In this document: piece after piece, positions 5,610 through 13,012 of the stretch | How the letters are laid out: every line of letters starts with the position of its first letter | Numbering within the stretch: position 1 is the stretch's first letter | Assembly: GCA_938040725.1 (NCBI GenBank) | Contig: CALHZX010000094.1 | Location: 1 to 15,179, forward strand | DNA length: 15,179 bases | Reading direction: 5' to 3' | From: an uncultured Actinomyces sp. | Lineage (GTDB): Bacteria; Actinomycetota; Actinomycetes; Actinomycetales; Actinomycetaceae | Notes under the pieces: model-generated | Database searches by the model: none | What the model saw: the letters and a program-made list of their open reading frames with translations, nothing else | What the model was told of the DNA's origin: nothing | Made by a program: the position numbers and the translations under genes

Positions 5610-6938
5610 TTGACTCAGCCTTCGACCAACGGCGGCACCCCGGCCTCATCCGGGCGCACGCCCGCGCAGGGAAACCGCCTCGACCCCTGGTACGACGTCT
5701 ACGCGGACCGCGCACACAACCTGCGCGCATCCGAGATTCGAGCTCTCTTCTCCGTCGTATCGCGCCCCGAGGTCGTCTCCCTCGCTGGCGGCATGCCGAA
5801 CCTGAAGGACCTGCCCCTCGATAGGCTTGCCGCCTCGGCCGAGAAGCTCATCCGCAACCACGGCGCGCAGGCCATGCAGTACGGCAGCGGCCAGGGCTGG
5901 GAGGTGCTGCGCGAGCGCATCACGGAGGTCATGAGCTATGACGGCATCGTCGGCGCCGACCCGGACGACGTGGTGGTGACGACGGGCAGCCAGCAGGCCC
6001 TCGACCTCGTCACGGAGCTCTTCGTGAATCCGGGTGACGTCATCCTCGCCGAGGCCCCCTCCTACGTGGGCGCGCTGGGCGTGTTCCGCGCGCGCCAGGC
6101 GGACATCGTGCACGTTCCCATGGACGAGCACGGCATCATTCCCGAGGCCCTGGAAGAGACGATCCGTGACGTGCGCGCCTCGGGCCGCACGATCAAGTTC
6201 ATCTACATCATCCCGAACTACCACAACCCCGCCGGCGTGACGCTGTCTGCCGAACGCCGCCCGATCATCGCCGAGATCTGCCTGCGCGAGCACGTCCTGA
6301 TCGTCGAGGACAACCCCTACGGCCTGCTCGGCTTCCACAACGATCCCCTGCCGGCCATCGCCTCGTACAGCCCCGAGGGCGTCGTCTACCTGGGTTCGTT
6401 CTCGAAGATGTTTGCCCCGGGCTTCCGCATCGGCTGGGCGTACGCGCCGCACGCGATCCGCGCGAAGCTGGTCCTGGCGCTCGAGTCCGCAATCCTGTGC
6501 CCCTCGATGGTGGGCCAGATGGCGATCGCCGACTACCTGAGCAACTACGACTGGTACGGCCAGGTGAAGTCCTTCCGCTCGATGTACGCGGAACGTTGCC
6601 GCGCGATGCTCACGGCCCTCGAGGAGTTCATGCCTTCGTGCACGTGGACCGTGCCGGATGGCGGCTTCTACACGTGGGTGACGCTGCCCGAGGGCCTCGA
6701 CGCCAAGGCCATGCTGCCTCGCGCCATACGTGCACAGGTCGCGTACGTGTCCGGCACGGCCTTCTACTACGACGGCTCGGGCTCGAACCACGTACGCCTG
6801 TCCTTCTGCTATCCCACTCCCGAGGAAATCCGCGAGGGCGTGCGTCGCCTCTCGACGGTCGTCAACGCGGAGAAGGAAATCGTCGACATGTTCGGTACCG
6901 CCTCGGGTAACGAGGCCGGGGCCGGGTCCGAGCGCTAA
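5610..6938 (+). CDS. PLP-dependent aminotransferase, fold type I (class I/II)
   Basis: 442 residues. The only sensible start is TTG at 5610, with AAGGA about 9 nt upstream; nearby ATGs at 5591, 5600 and 5605 are in other frames. Residues ~45-430 are a full fold-type-I aminotransferase: SLAGGMPN substrate-side motif (~57-64), YGSGQGWEVLRE (91-102), Asn206 in PNYHNPAG, Asp234 and Tyr237 in VEDNPYG, PLP Lys266 in GSFSKMFAPGFR with Arg273, and carboxylate-binding Arg396 in NHVRLSFCYP. The pattern is closest to the LysN/2-aminoadipate and MocR-like aminotransferase branch, but there is no N-terminal GntR helix-turn-helix, so it is a stand-alone enzyme. The amino acid substrate cannot be named. It lies 23 bp before the Ddl-like gene and is probably cotranscribed with it. 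A convincing promoter was not found. Confidence 0.93.
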   Translation: MTQPSTNGGTPASSGRTPAQGNRLDPWYDVYADRAHNLRASEIRALFSVVSRPEVVSLAGGMPNLKDLPLDRLAASAEKLIRNHGAQAMQYGSGQGWEVLRERITEVMSYDGIVGADPDDVVVTTGSQQALDLVTELFVNPGDVILAEAPSYVGALGVFRARQADIVHVPMDEHGIIPEALEETIRDVRASGRTIKFIYIIPNYHNPAGVTLSAERRPIIAEICLREHVLIVEDNPYGLLGFHNDPLPAIASYSPEGVVYLGSFSKMFAPGFRIGWAYAPHAIRAKLVLALESAILCPSMVGQMAIADYLSNYDWYGQVKSFRSMYAERCRAMLTALEEFMPSCTWTVPDGGFYTWVTLPEGLDAKAMLPRAIRAQVAYVSGTAFYYDGSGSNHVRLSFCYPTPEEIREGVRRLSTVVNAEKEIVDMFGTASGNEAGAGSER

Positions 6939-6961
6939 CAGTTACCCGAGGAGATACCCCC

Positions 6962-7990
6962 ATGGCTACCAAAGTTCTGATCATCGCCGGCGGTCTGACG
7001 CACGAGCGTGACGTGTCGGTTCGTTCGGGTCGTCGCGTCGCGAACATTCTGACGCAGTTCGGCTACGAGGTCCTCATTTCCGACGTCGACGCGTCTCTCG
7101 CCGAGGCTATTGAGTCCTTCTCCCCTGACGTGGTGTGGCCGCTGGTGCACGGTTCGATCGGCGAGGACGGCTCACTGCAGTCCTTCCTGGAGTCCGTGGG
7201 AATCCCCTTCGTGGGCTCCTCCTCGGTGCAGGCAATGCTCGCCTCGAACAAGCCGACGGCGAAGGCTCTTTTGGGCTCTGCGGGGCTCGCGACGCCCGGT
7301 TGGGTGACGCTGCCGCAGGCGATTTTCCGCCAGCTGGGCGCCTCGCACGTGCTCTCCGCTCTCGAGGGCTCGGTGTCCTTCCCCGTCGTCATTAAGCCGA
7401 CGGACGGTGGCTCCGCGCTCGGTATTTCGACCGCGAAGGACGCGAAGAGCCTACGCCGCGCGATGGTGGACGCCTTCGCATACGGCCAGCGTCTGATGGT
7501 CGAGCAGCGCATCGACGGGCGCGATGTGGCCGTGTCCGTCATCGACCTGTGGGACGGTCCCCAGGCGCTGCCCCCGGTGGAAATCTCGACGGATCGCGGC
7601 CGCTACGACTACGACGCGCGCTACACGACGGACGAGACCGAGTATTTTGTGCCGGCGCGTCTCTCTGAGGAAATCCTGGCGGACCTCCAGGCCGCGGCCG
7701 TCGAGGCCCACACGACGCTGGGCCTGCGGGACCTGTCCCGCATGGATTTCGTGGTCGACGACGAGGGCACCTGCTGGTTCATCGACGCGAACGTGGCACC
7801 CGGGATGACGGACACGTCGCTCCTCCCCCAGGCTGCCGACGCGCTTGAGGATTCTTCCTTTGCGCAGCTGTGCGCCGATATCGTTGACTTCGTGGCCGGT
7901 GGCCGCGACGTCCACAGCGTCGACTACGTGATCGACGATGAAGGAGTCGGCTTTATGATCTCCAAGGACGCCGAGGCGACCGAGGAGTAA
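6962..7990 (+). CDS. D-alanine--D-alanine ligase family ATP-grasp protein
   Basis: 342 residues; GAGGAG lies 8 nt before the ATG. Domain order is that of Ddl: N-terminal GGLTHERDVSVRSG (10-23, including the substrate-side Glu15), HGSIGEDGSLQSFLE (63-77), PFVGSSS, ATP-grasp lysine in VVIKPTDGGSALGIS (143-156), omega-loop YDYDARY (215-221, usually YDYEAKY), and the metal-binding end MDF...WFIDANVAPGMT (261-283). Asp262 and Asn277 match the usual magnesium ligands, while Asp275 stands where most Ddl have Glu. The enzyme would join two amino acids using ATP, canonically D-Ala-D-Ala for peptidoglycan. Location next to an aminotransferase near parS, rather than among cell-wall genes, makes a second or altered ligase possible. 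The C-terminal 25 residues are acidic and extend past the core. Confidence 0.85.
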   Translation: MATKVLIIAGGLTHERDVSVRSGRRVANILTQFGYEVLISDVDASLAEAIESFSPDVVWPLVHGSIGEDGSLQSFLESVGIPFVGSSSVQAMLASNKPTAKALLGSAGLATPGWVTLPQAIFRQLGASHVLSALEGSVSFPVVIKPTDGGSALGISTAKDAKSLRRAMVDAFAYGQRLMVEQRIDGRDVAVSVIDLWDGPQALPPVEISTDRGRYDYDARYTTDETEYFVPARLSEEILADLQAAAVEAHTTLGLRDLSRMDFVVDDEGTCWFIDANVAPGMTDTSLLPQAADALEDSSFAQLCADIVDFVAGGRDVHSVDYVIDDEGVGFMISKDAEATEE

Positions 7991-8007
7991 TTGCTCGTCT
8001 CAGGCAC

Positions 8008-8042
8008 TGTGGGCCCGGGAGGAACATCCTCTCGGGCCCACA
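8008..8042 (+). terminator. Strong hairpin after the Ddl-like gene
   Basis: TGTGGGCCCG (8008-8017) pairs with CGGGCCCACA (8033-8042), then a G-T pair, then GAGGA/TCCTC around an ACA loop: about 16 bp in all. There is no long T tract; the parS site starts at the very next base (8043). It probably terminates the aminotransferase-ligase transcript. Confidence 0.75.
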
Positions 8043-8058
8043 TGTTTCACGTGAAACA
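8043..8058. promoter_or_regulatory. parS: parS site (perfect)
   Basis: TGTTTCACGTGAAACA immediately abutting the terminator hairpin at 8008-8042. Confidence 0.95.
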
Positions 8059-8349
8059 TTGTCCACCGCCTCTACGCGAGCACTGCGTGGGCACGTCGGA
8101 CAGTACTGTTAGGTGATTGGTGACGGTCCGGGAATGCCAGCACCACGCAGGCACGTCCTGGCTTTAGCGGGTAACGCCAACTGACAAAAGGGGACACTCG
8201 AATACGCCCAGACGGACAACCGTCACGCCTCACTGCGTCGCATCAGAAGCGATACCGATGCCGAATCAGAGTGAAATTTCATTCTCTGTACGCCGCTGTG
8301 TCGTTCTCCCGGTTCAGACTGAGACCAGGTTATGCCAATACGGAGGCTC
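8059..8349. other. Intergenic region between converging genes, no gene seen
   Basis: The rightward ligase gene and the leftward HAD gene converge here. No tRNA, no ribosome-site-supported ORF and no clear terminator for the HAD gene was found. Minor structures are a TGAAATTTCA palindrome at about 8271-8280 and a weak GCCAG...CTGGC pairing near 8140-8163. Confidence 0.5.
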
Positions 8350-8979
8350 TCAGAAAAGTACGCCAAGTCCTTTCAGACGCGTTTCGGCGTCCTCGACACC
8401 ATTCCAGACGATACCCTGGACGCCGAGGAGCTCGGCCGCCCGAATGTTCTCGCGGCGGTCGTCGATGAGCACAACGTTCTCGTGGGGACCATCGAGGCGC
8501 ACGAGCACGTCGCGGTAGATGCCTCGGGACGGCTTGCAGATACCGTAGTCACACGAGAAGGCGAAGAAATCGAAGAGGCTTCCCCACTCCGAGCGACGAA
8601 TCGCCTTCGCAATGGGACACGGCGCGTTGGACAAAATACCGACGCGCACTGCGTGCCGACGCAGCAGGCGCACCAAGCCGAGCGCCGCTTCGTTCGCCAT
8701 GGCCATGCGCGACGCATCGAGCGCGACGAGCTGCTTCAACAGTGCACTGGAAGGCTCAGGCTGCCCGCAATCTCCAGCAATACGATCCCAGAACTCACGA
8801 TCAGACATGCCCGCGTCATACTCTCCACGATGGGCCCACATCGCCTGATCGACAAGCGTCGTGAGGCCTCGTGAGTCGTCGCCAAACAACTCGGCGATTG
8901 CGTGCGGATCCGGATGGGCGTCGACGAAGACTCCACCGACATCGAAAAGCACGGTGCGCGAACTGCCTTGGGCGTTCAT
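8350..8979 (-). CDS. HAD-superfamily hydrolase (IA-like, YihX-type)
   Basis: 209 residues from ATG at 8979, chosen because AAGGAG lies 8 nt upstream and the first catalytic motif starts at residue 10; a longer frame from 9054 only adds Arg-rich, non-conserved residues. HAD motifs in order: I, VLFDVGGVFVD with nucleophile Asp13 (the second Asp is Gly, as in many YihX-type proteins); II, GILSNAP with Ser117; III, Lys149 in CKPSRGIY; IV, VLIDDRREN with Asp173/Asp174. A helical cap lies at ~25-100. It is probably a small-molecule phosphatase; the substrate is unknown. It follows parB on the same strand after 145 bp and may use its own promoter. Confidence 0.88.
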   Translation of the reverse strand: MNAQGSSRTVLFDVGGVFVDAHPDPHAIAELFGDDSRGLTTLVDQAMWAHRGEYDAGMSDREFWDRIAGDCGQPEPSSALLKQLVALDASRMAMANEAALGLVRLLRRHAVRVGILSNAPCPIAKAIRRSEWGSLFDFFAFSCDYGICKPSRGIYRDVLVRLDGPHENVVLIDDRRENIRAAELLGVQGIVWNGVEDAETRLKGLGVLF

Positions 8980-9037
8980 GCCTTTCGCTCCTTCTGGTAC
9001 TGCGAGGGTCCGACGGCGGGCCCTTAAAAGTAGTATA

Positions 9038-9066
9038 AGCGTAAATTTAGCCAAAGATTAGGGCAA
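9038..9066 (-). promoter_or_regulatory. Possible promoter of the HAD gene
   Basis: Leftward TTGCCC (9066-9061) and TACGCT (9043-9038) with 17-bp spacing; an overlapping TATACT (9037-9032) is another -10 candidate. It lies in an AT-richer gap between parB and the HAD gene. Two alternative readings make this weak. Confidence 0.3.
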
Positions 9067-9124
9067 GAAATGTCATATAGAGAACATACTGCGCTTGATC
9101 TGCGGAAAGAATTATGAAGTTTGA

Positions 9125-10411
9125 TCAGTGAAGAATAAGGTCTGCAATTCGCTGAAGATCATCAGATCCTGCAAATTCTATGACGATTCGGCCCTTTTTA
9201 CGCCCCTCTGTGATGGTCACGCGAGTATCGTATGCGTCGGCCAAGGCCGACACGACGCTCTCACCCAGCGGCGACAATGGACGCTGCTGGCGGGCGCGCG
9301 GACGGGGCGTTGCTTTCGCCTTTCCGAGGCGCACAATCTCTTCGGTGGTACGCACGGAGAGACCCTCGGCGACGATTCGCTCAGCCAGTCGTTCCATCTC
9401 CTCTGCCGTCGGCAGGGACAGCAGAGCGCGGGCATGGCCCGCTGTGATGACCTGAGCGGCCACCTTCTTTTGGACGGACGGGGGTAGCTTGAGCAGGCGC
9501 AGGGTGTTGGCAATCTGCGGGCGCGAGCGGGCGATTCGCTTGGCGAGCTCTTCCTGAGTCGCCCCGAAATCCGCCATGAGCTGCTGATATGCACTCGCTT
9601 CTTCCAACGGGTTGAGCTGGGCCCGGTGGAGGTTTTCCAAGAGTGCGTCACGGAGCAGGTCCCCGTCGTCGGTCTCTCGGATGATTGCCGGAATCGTGGT
9701 TTCGCCGGCAAGCTCGGAGGCACGCAGGCGGCGCTCACCCATAATCAGCTCGTAGCGTGCATCGGGTTTCTCGGCGAGGAACTCCTGAAGCTTCTCGGAT
9801 CGACCCGTTGCGGGGATACTACGAACGACGACGGGCTGAAGAACACCCACCTCCTTGATAGAGGCAGAGAGTTCCTTCAGATCATCCTCATCGAAGACCT
9901 CACGAGGCTGCTTCGTATTGGGAACGATCTGATCGATCGCAATTTCAGCGAAGGAAGCACCGGGAACCGGAAGAAGTTCATGATCGATGGATGTTTCACG
10001 TGAAACACTCTGATCAGCATGGTTGTCGGTGTTACCACTGACAACCTTATCGGCGGGCACATACTGCGCAACCGCGCGCGACTCCGAGCCATTGATTCCA
10101 CCGCCAAGGCCGCTGCGAGAGCTACCTGCGCGTCGTCCACCTGCCGCCTCGACGGACGGCATGGTCGGACGCTCTTTCTTCGACGAGGCAGTGGCGCGCC
10201 TGGGCTGGAGAAGATCCTTCGCGGATCCTCCCCTCTTGCCGGCGGAACTACCTTCAGGGAAGAACACGTCCAGAGGACGGGACGGGGTGGAGGGTACGGC
10301 TTGTGACGTCTGCTCACTAACCTGAGGAATCAGGGCCCCAAGACCCCGGCCAAGACCGGAATGCTTGCGAGCACCCTTACGGCCCTCAGGTTTCGATGAT
10401 GCATCCGCCAT
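9125..10411 (-). CDS. parB: Chromosome-partitioning protein ParB
   Basis: 428 residues; GAAGGAG lies 7 nt before the ATG. ParB is the CTP-dependent clamp that loads at parS, spreads along the DNA and is moved by ParA. Domains: ParA-contacting SGLGRGLGALIP (18-29); a low-complexity linker (~30-150) that accounts for the excess over the usual ~300-350 residues; N-terminal CTP-binding domain with QPREVFDEDDL (168-178), GERRLR (225-230) and ENLHR (259-263); helix-turn-helix ELAKRIARSRPQIANTLRLL (~288-307) for parS; and C-terminal dimer domain (~383-428). Codons 136-141 (VSRETS) are written by an internal parS site. It follows parA after a 173-bp gap containing two further parS sites, so ParB may influence its own expression. 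Confidence 0.97.
   Translation of the reverse strand: MADASSKPEGRKGARKHSGLGRGLGALIPQVSEQTSQAVPSTPSRPLDVFFPEGSSAGKRGGSAKDLLQPRRATASSKKERPTMPSVEAAGGRRAGSSRSGLGGGINGSESRAVAQYVPADKVVSGNTDNHADQSVSRETSIDHELLPVPGASFAEIAIDQIVPNTKQPREVFDEDDLKELSASIKEVGVLQPVVVRSIPATGRSEKLQEFLAEKPDARYELIMGERRLRASELAGETTIPAIIRETDDGDLLRDALLENLHRAQLNPLEEASAYQQLMADFGATQEELAKRIARSRPQIANTLRLLKLPPSVQKKVAAQVITAGHARALLSLPTAEEMERLAERIVAEGLSVRTTEEIVRLGKAKATPRPRARQQRPLSPLGESVVSALADAYDTRVTITEGRKKGRIVIEFAGSDDLQRIADLILH
9992..10007. promoter_or_regulatory. parS: parS site (perfect), inside parB
   Basis: TGTTTCACGTGAAACA within the linker-coding part of parB, read there as VSRETS. Confidence 0.95.
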
Positions 10412-10441
10412 TGCATTACTCCTTCAATTGCGTCGGTTCAT

Positions 10442-10457
10442 TGTTTCACGTGAAATA
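10442..10457. promoter_or_regulatory. parS: parS site (one mismatch)
   Basis: TGTTTCACGTGAAATA, differing from consensus only at C to T near the right end. It lies in the parA-parB gap, about 30 bp upstream of the parB start. Confidence 0.85.
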
Positions 10458-10564
10458 ATGCCATGGGATCACCTAGTGAGCGTCGTTCGTCACTTTGCTG
10501 CACCAATGGTCAATCACTCTGACTAATACGTGCCAATCTGCGGAAACATGCGAAAAACTCCGCA

Positions 10565-10580
10565 TGTTTCACGTGAAACA
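10565..10580. promoter_or_regulatory. parS: parS site (perfect), just after parA
   Basis: TGTTTCACGTGAAACA, 4 bp past the parA stop codon. On the leftward transcript it is followed by alternative short hairpins (CATGCG...CGCATG and TGCGGA...TCCGCA) of unknown effect. Confidence 0.95.
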
Positions 10581-10584
10581 ACCA

Positions 10585-11463
10585 CTATCCAGCTGCGGAC
10601 AGACGCTGACACAGCTCAAGCGCGGCCTTACGATACGCGATCGCACCAAGGTTGCGCGGATCGTAGGTGATAACCGTCTGGCCGTAGCTCGGAGCCTCTG
10701 AAATGCGCACGGAACGCGGGATGACAGTCTCGAATGTCTGCTCCGGGAAGTGGGAGCGAACCTCGCTCTCGACCTCCTCAGACAGCCGCGTGCGCTTGTC
10801 CGCCATCGTGAGGAGCATGCCCGACACTCGCAGGCCGGGGTTGAGATCCACACCAATGCGCTCAACGGTGTTCCACAGCTGGCTCAGCCCCTCAAGTGCG
10901 TAGTACTCGGCCTGAATCGGGATCATAACCTCGTCCGCGGCCACCATGACGTTCAGTGTCACCAGGCCGAGGGACGGCGGGCAGTCGATCAGAACGATGT
11001 CAATGTCCTGACGCTCGACGACGTACCCACGCAGAGCATCGCGCAAGCGATATTCGCGCCGGTCGACGTCGACGAGCTCGATCTCGGCGCCAGACAGGTC
11101 GATCGTGGCCGGGCAGACGAGGATTCCATCGACATCGGGGCACGGCTGCACGACGTCCGCGACGCTGGCACCTCCGATGATCACGTCGTATGTGGAGGGC
11201 GTACCGGCCGGGTGTGGGACACCGAGAGCGCTGGACGCGTTACCCTGGGCGTCGGCGTCGACGACAAGAACAGACAGTCCACCCATCGCGAGGCCTGCAG
11301 CGATGTTCACAGCGGACGTCGTCTTACCAACGCCGCCCTTCTGGTTCGCAACGGCAATGATGCGCGTGTGCTCGGGGCGCGTGAATGTCGCGTGCTCGAG
11401 CATGGCGAGATCGCACAGGTTTCGCTCGATCTGAGTCGACAGAGGGGTGTTGTTGGTACTCAC
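10585..11463 (-). CDS. parA: Chromosome-partitioning ATPase ParA
   Basis: 292 residues from a GTG start at 11463, with GGAAGG upstream. ParA (Soj/MinD family) binds DNA in its ATP form and pulls ParB-parS complexes. Visible: deviant Walker A QKGGVGKTTSAVN (41-53, with signature Lys42 and Lys47), DADAQGNASSALG, and switch II VLIDCPPSLGLVTLN. The C-terminal part has the family's ISEAPSYGQTVITYDP. A ~30-residue N-terminal extension precedes the first strand, as in several actinobacterial ParA proteins. It has its own promoter at 11590-11618 and is separated from rsmG by a strong terminator, so parA expression appears uncoupled from the rpmH-rsmG run. Confidence 0.97.
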   Translation of the reverse strand: MSTNNTPLSTQIERNLCDLAMLEHATFTRPEHTRIIAVANQKGGVGKTTSAVNIAAGLAMGGLSVLVVDADAQGNASSALGVPHPAGTPSTYDVIIGGASVADVVQPCPDVDGILVCPATIDLSGAEIELVDVDRREYRLRDALRGYVVERQDIDIVLIDCPPSLGLVTLNVMVAADEVMIPIQAEYYALEGLSQLWNTVERIGVDLNPGLRVSGMLLTMADKRTRLSEEVESEVRSHFPEQTFETVIPRSVRISEAPSYGQTVITYDPRNLGAIAYRKAALELCQRLSAAG

Positions 11464-11589
11464 GTGACACCTTCCTAGATACTGCCCCTAGTTTACGGGG
11501 AGATGCACACACTTCCAGCACGAAAGGCCCGTGATGCATCGAGGTGCACACAATCCCACTGGCACGTGGAATAGCAGTGCAAAAACTCT

Positions 11590-11618
11590 TCTGTAGGATC
11601 GATTCTCCTGGCCGTCAA
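11590..11618 (-). promoter_or_regulatory. parA promoter
   Basis: Leftward TTGACG (11618-11613) and TACAGA (11595-11590) with exactly 17 bp between. This leaves a leader of roughly 120 nt before the GTG start. Confidence 0.65.
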
Positions 11619-11655
11619 TAAAAGCCAGACAAACCGTGAATCGGGAAAATCGATC
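11597..11655. promoter_or_regulatory. Inverted repeat around the parA promoter (possible operator)
   Basis: GATCGATTCTCC (11597-11608) and GGAAAATCGATC (11644-11655) are inverted copies matching at 11 of 12 positions. They are separated by 35 bp that hold the -35 element, and one arm lies in the -10/-35 spacer. The placement suits a repressor or looping operator; the binding protein is unknown. Confidence 0.45.
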
Positions 11656-11696
11656 TGACAGAACAACACACCATTGTATCCTGCGTCACTATATTA

Positions 11697-11730
11697 GGGG
11701 AGCGCCGCAGCAGCCGCTGCGACGCTCCCC
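11697..11730 (-). terminator. Terminator after rsmG
   Basis: GGGGAGCG pairs with CGCTCCCC, with inner GCAGC/GCTGC around a 4-nt loop. On the leftward transcript the hairpin is followed by the A/T-rich TAATATAGTG rather than a pure T tract. It separates the rpmH-rsmG genes from parA. Confidence 0.75.
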
Positions 11731-11749
11731 TCCCCCACTTGAAGACGCG

Positions 11750-12433
11750 CTACCTAATGCGCGTGCAGACCACCACGTACGTGGATTCATCCTCCATGAT
11801 GGAGGGCACCTCGTGGATCTGAGCGCGCAGATGATGACGACGCAGCTCGGCCGAGGCCTCGTCCACCTCGATCGGAGCGCGACGGCCCTTGAGGGCCACA
11901 AGAGATCCGCCGGGAGCGATGAGCTTCGACGTCATGCGCACAAGCTTGCTCATGTTGGCCACGGCGCGGGCGGTGACCACGTCGGCCTTGCCCTTGCCGC
12001 GCAGCTCCTCGGCGCGGGCCTGGTGGATCGTCACGTTGTCAAGGCCGAGGTCCTCCACGACGTCCATGAGCCACTCGACGCGCCGGGCCATGGGTTCGGC
12101 CAGGTGCACGTCGAGCTCGGGGCGGCAGGCGGCGATCACGATGCCGGGCAGGCCCGAGCCGGAGCCGACGTCGAGCACCTGACGGCCGTCCTTACGCGGC
12201 ATGAAGTCCAGCACGGCGGCGGAGTTGACGATGTGGCGCGACCAGATGCGCTCCATGTCGCGCGGGCCGAGGAGGCCGCGGATCTCACCCTCCTCCTCGA
12301 GCATGCGCGCGTATTCGGCGACCTCAGAGAAGGCCGGTCCGAAGAATTCGCGGACGGCCGGCGTGGGCTCTTCTGGGACGAAGGGGTCGCCGACCTGGCG
12401 ACCCCTTCCCGTCCCGTTCGGGTTCTCACTCAC
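11750..12433 (-). CDS. rsmG: 16S rRNA (guanine-527-N7)-methyltransferase RsmG
   Basis: 227 residues from a GTG start at 12433, overlapping the end of the jag gene by 8 bp. RsmG (GidB) transfers a methyl group from SAM to N7 of G527 in 16S rRNA; loss gives low-level streptomycin resistance in several bacteria. Evidence: ERIWSRHIVNSA (61-72), the SAM-binding motif LDVGSGSGLPGIVIA (87-101), the acidic LAEP motif after the second strand, and DVVTARAVANMSKLV. Length is typical. It is the last gene of the leftward rpmH-rsmG series and is probably translated by coupling to jag. Confidence 0.95.
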   Translation of the reverse strand: MSENPNGTGRGRQVGDPFVPEEPTPAVREFFGPAFSEVAEYARMLEEEGEIRGLLGPRDMERIWSRHIVNSAAVLDFMPRKDGRQVLDVGSGSGLPGIVIAACRPELDVHLAEPMARRVEWLMDVVEDLGLDNVTIHQARAEELRGKGKADVVTARAVANMSKLVRMTSKLIAPGGSLVALKGRRAPIEVDEASAELRRHHLRAQIHEVPSIMEDESTYVVVCTRIR

Positions 12434-12929
12434 CGTCGGTGCCCTCGGGGAGGATGACGACGCGGCGGTGGGGCTCGGCGCCCTCGGACTCGGAGGTCAG
12501 GCCCTCGTCGGCGACCACGTCGTGGCACACCTTGCGCTCAAAGGGGTTCATGGCGTCGAGCTTGACAGCCTCGCCGGTGGCGCGCACGCGGGCGATAGCC
12601 TCGCGGGTGATGTCCTGGAGCTCTTCCTTGCGCTCGGCGCGGAAGCCGGCGATGTCGAGCATGAGGCGCGAGCGTTCGCCGGTCTCGGTCTGAACGGCAA
12701 GGCGGGTGAGCTCCTGGAGCGCATCCAGGACCTCGCCGTCCTCGCCCACGAGGCGGTCGAGTGCGTCAGGGTCGTCGGCGACGATTTCGACCGAGGCGCG
12801 GCCGTTTTCGACGTCAATTTCGATGTCGCCGTCGAGGTCGGCGATGTCGAGAAGTGCTTCCAGGTAGTCGGCGGCGAGTTCGCCTTCTTCTTCGAGGCGG
12901 GTCAGCTTGTCTGCGTTGTCGTCACTCAT
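12426..12929 (-). CDS. khpB: Jag/KhpB-type KH-R3H RNA-binding protein
   Basis: 167 residues; GGAGG lies 7 nt before the ATG. It begins with an acidic helix, then a KH-like domain (~33-100) with GEDG (62-65) as the GxxG loop, then an R3H domain (~103-162) with the R-K-V-C-H core at 132-136 in MNPFERKVCHDVV. The N-terminal Jag domain found in firmicutes is absent, as is usual in actinobacteria. The protein binds RNA and is often linked to cell envelope or division control. Its place between yidC and rsmG is the conserved one. Confidence 0.93.
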   Translation of the reverse strand: MSDDNADKLTRLEEEGELAADYLEALLDIADLDGDIEIDVENGRASVEIVADDPDALDRLVGEDGEVLDALQELTRLAVQTETGERSRLMLDIAGFRAERKEELQDITREAIARVRATGEAVKLDAMNPFERKVCHDVVADEGLTSESEGAEPHRRVVILPEGTDGE

Positions 12930-13012
12930 GACGTGTCCTCCGTAGTGGGCAATGGGGTCTTGCTGGTGTCCAGGTTACCGGCTGGCGGCCTAGAACCGTG
13001 AATCTGTGGTGC

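Noticed and set aside
5646..6791. Leftward 381-codon frame over the aminotransferase
   Set aside because: Antisense shadow without motifs; the rightward protein has all PLP-site residues.
5610..6938. MocR-type transcription factor
   Set aside because: There is no GntR helix-turn-helix before the aminotransferase domain; only ~25 non-conserved residues precede it.
11455..11470. Possible sixth parS at the parA start (TCACGTGA core)
   Set aside because: Only the central 8 bp match; the flanking TTT/AAA arms are missing.
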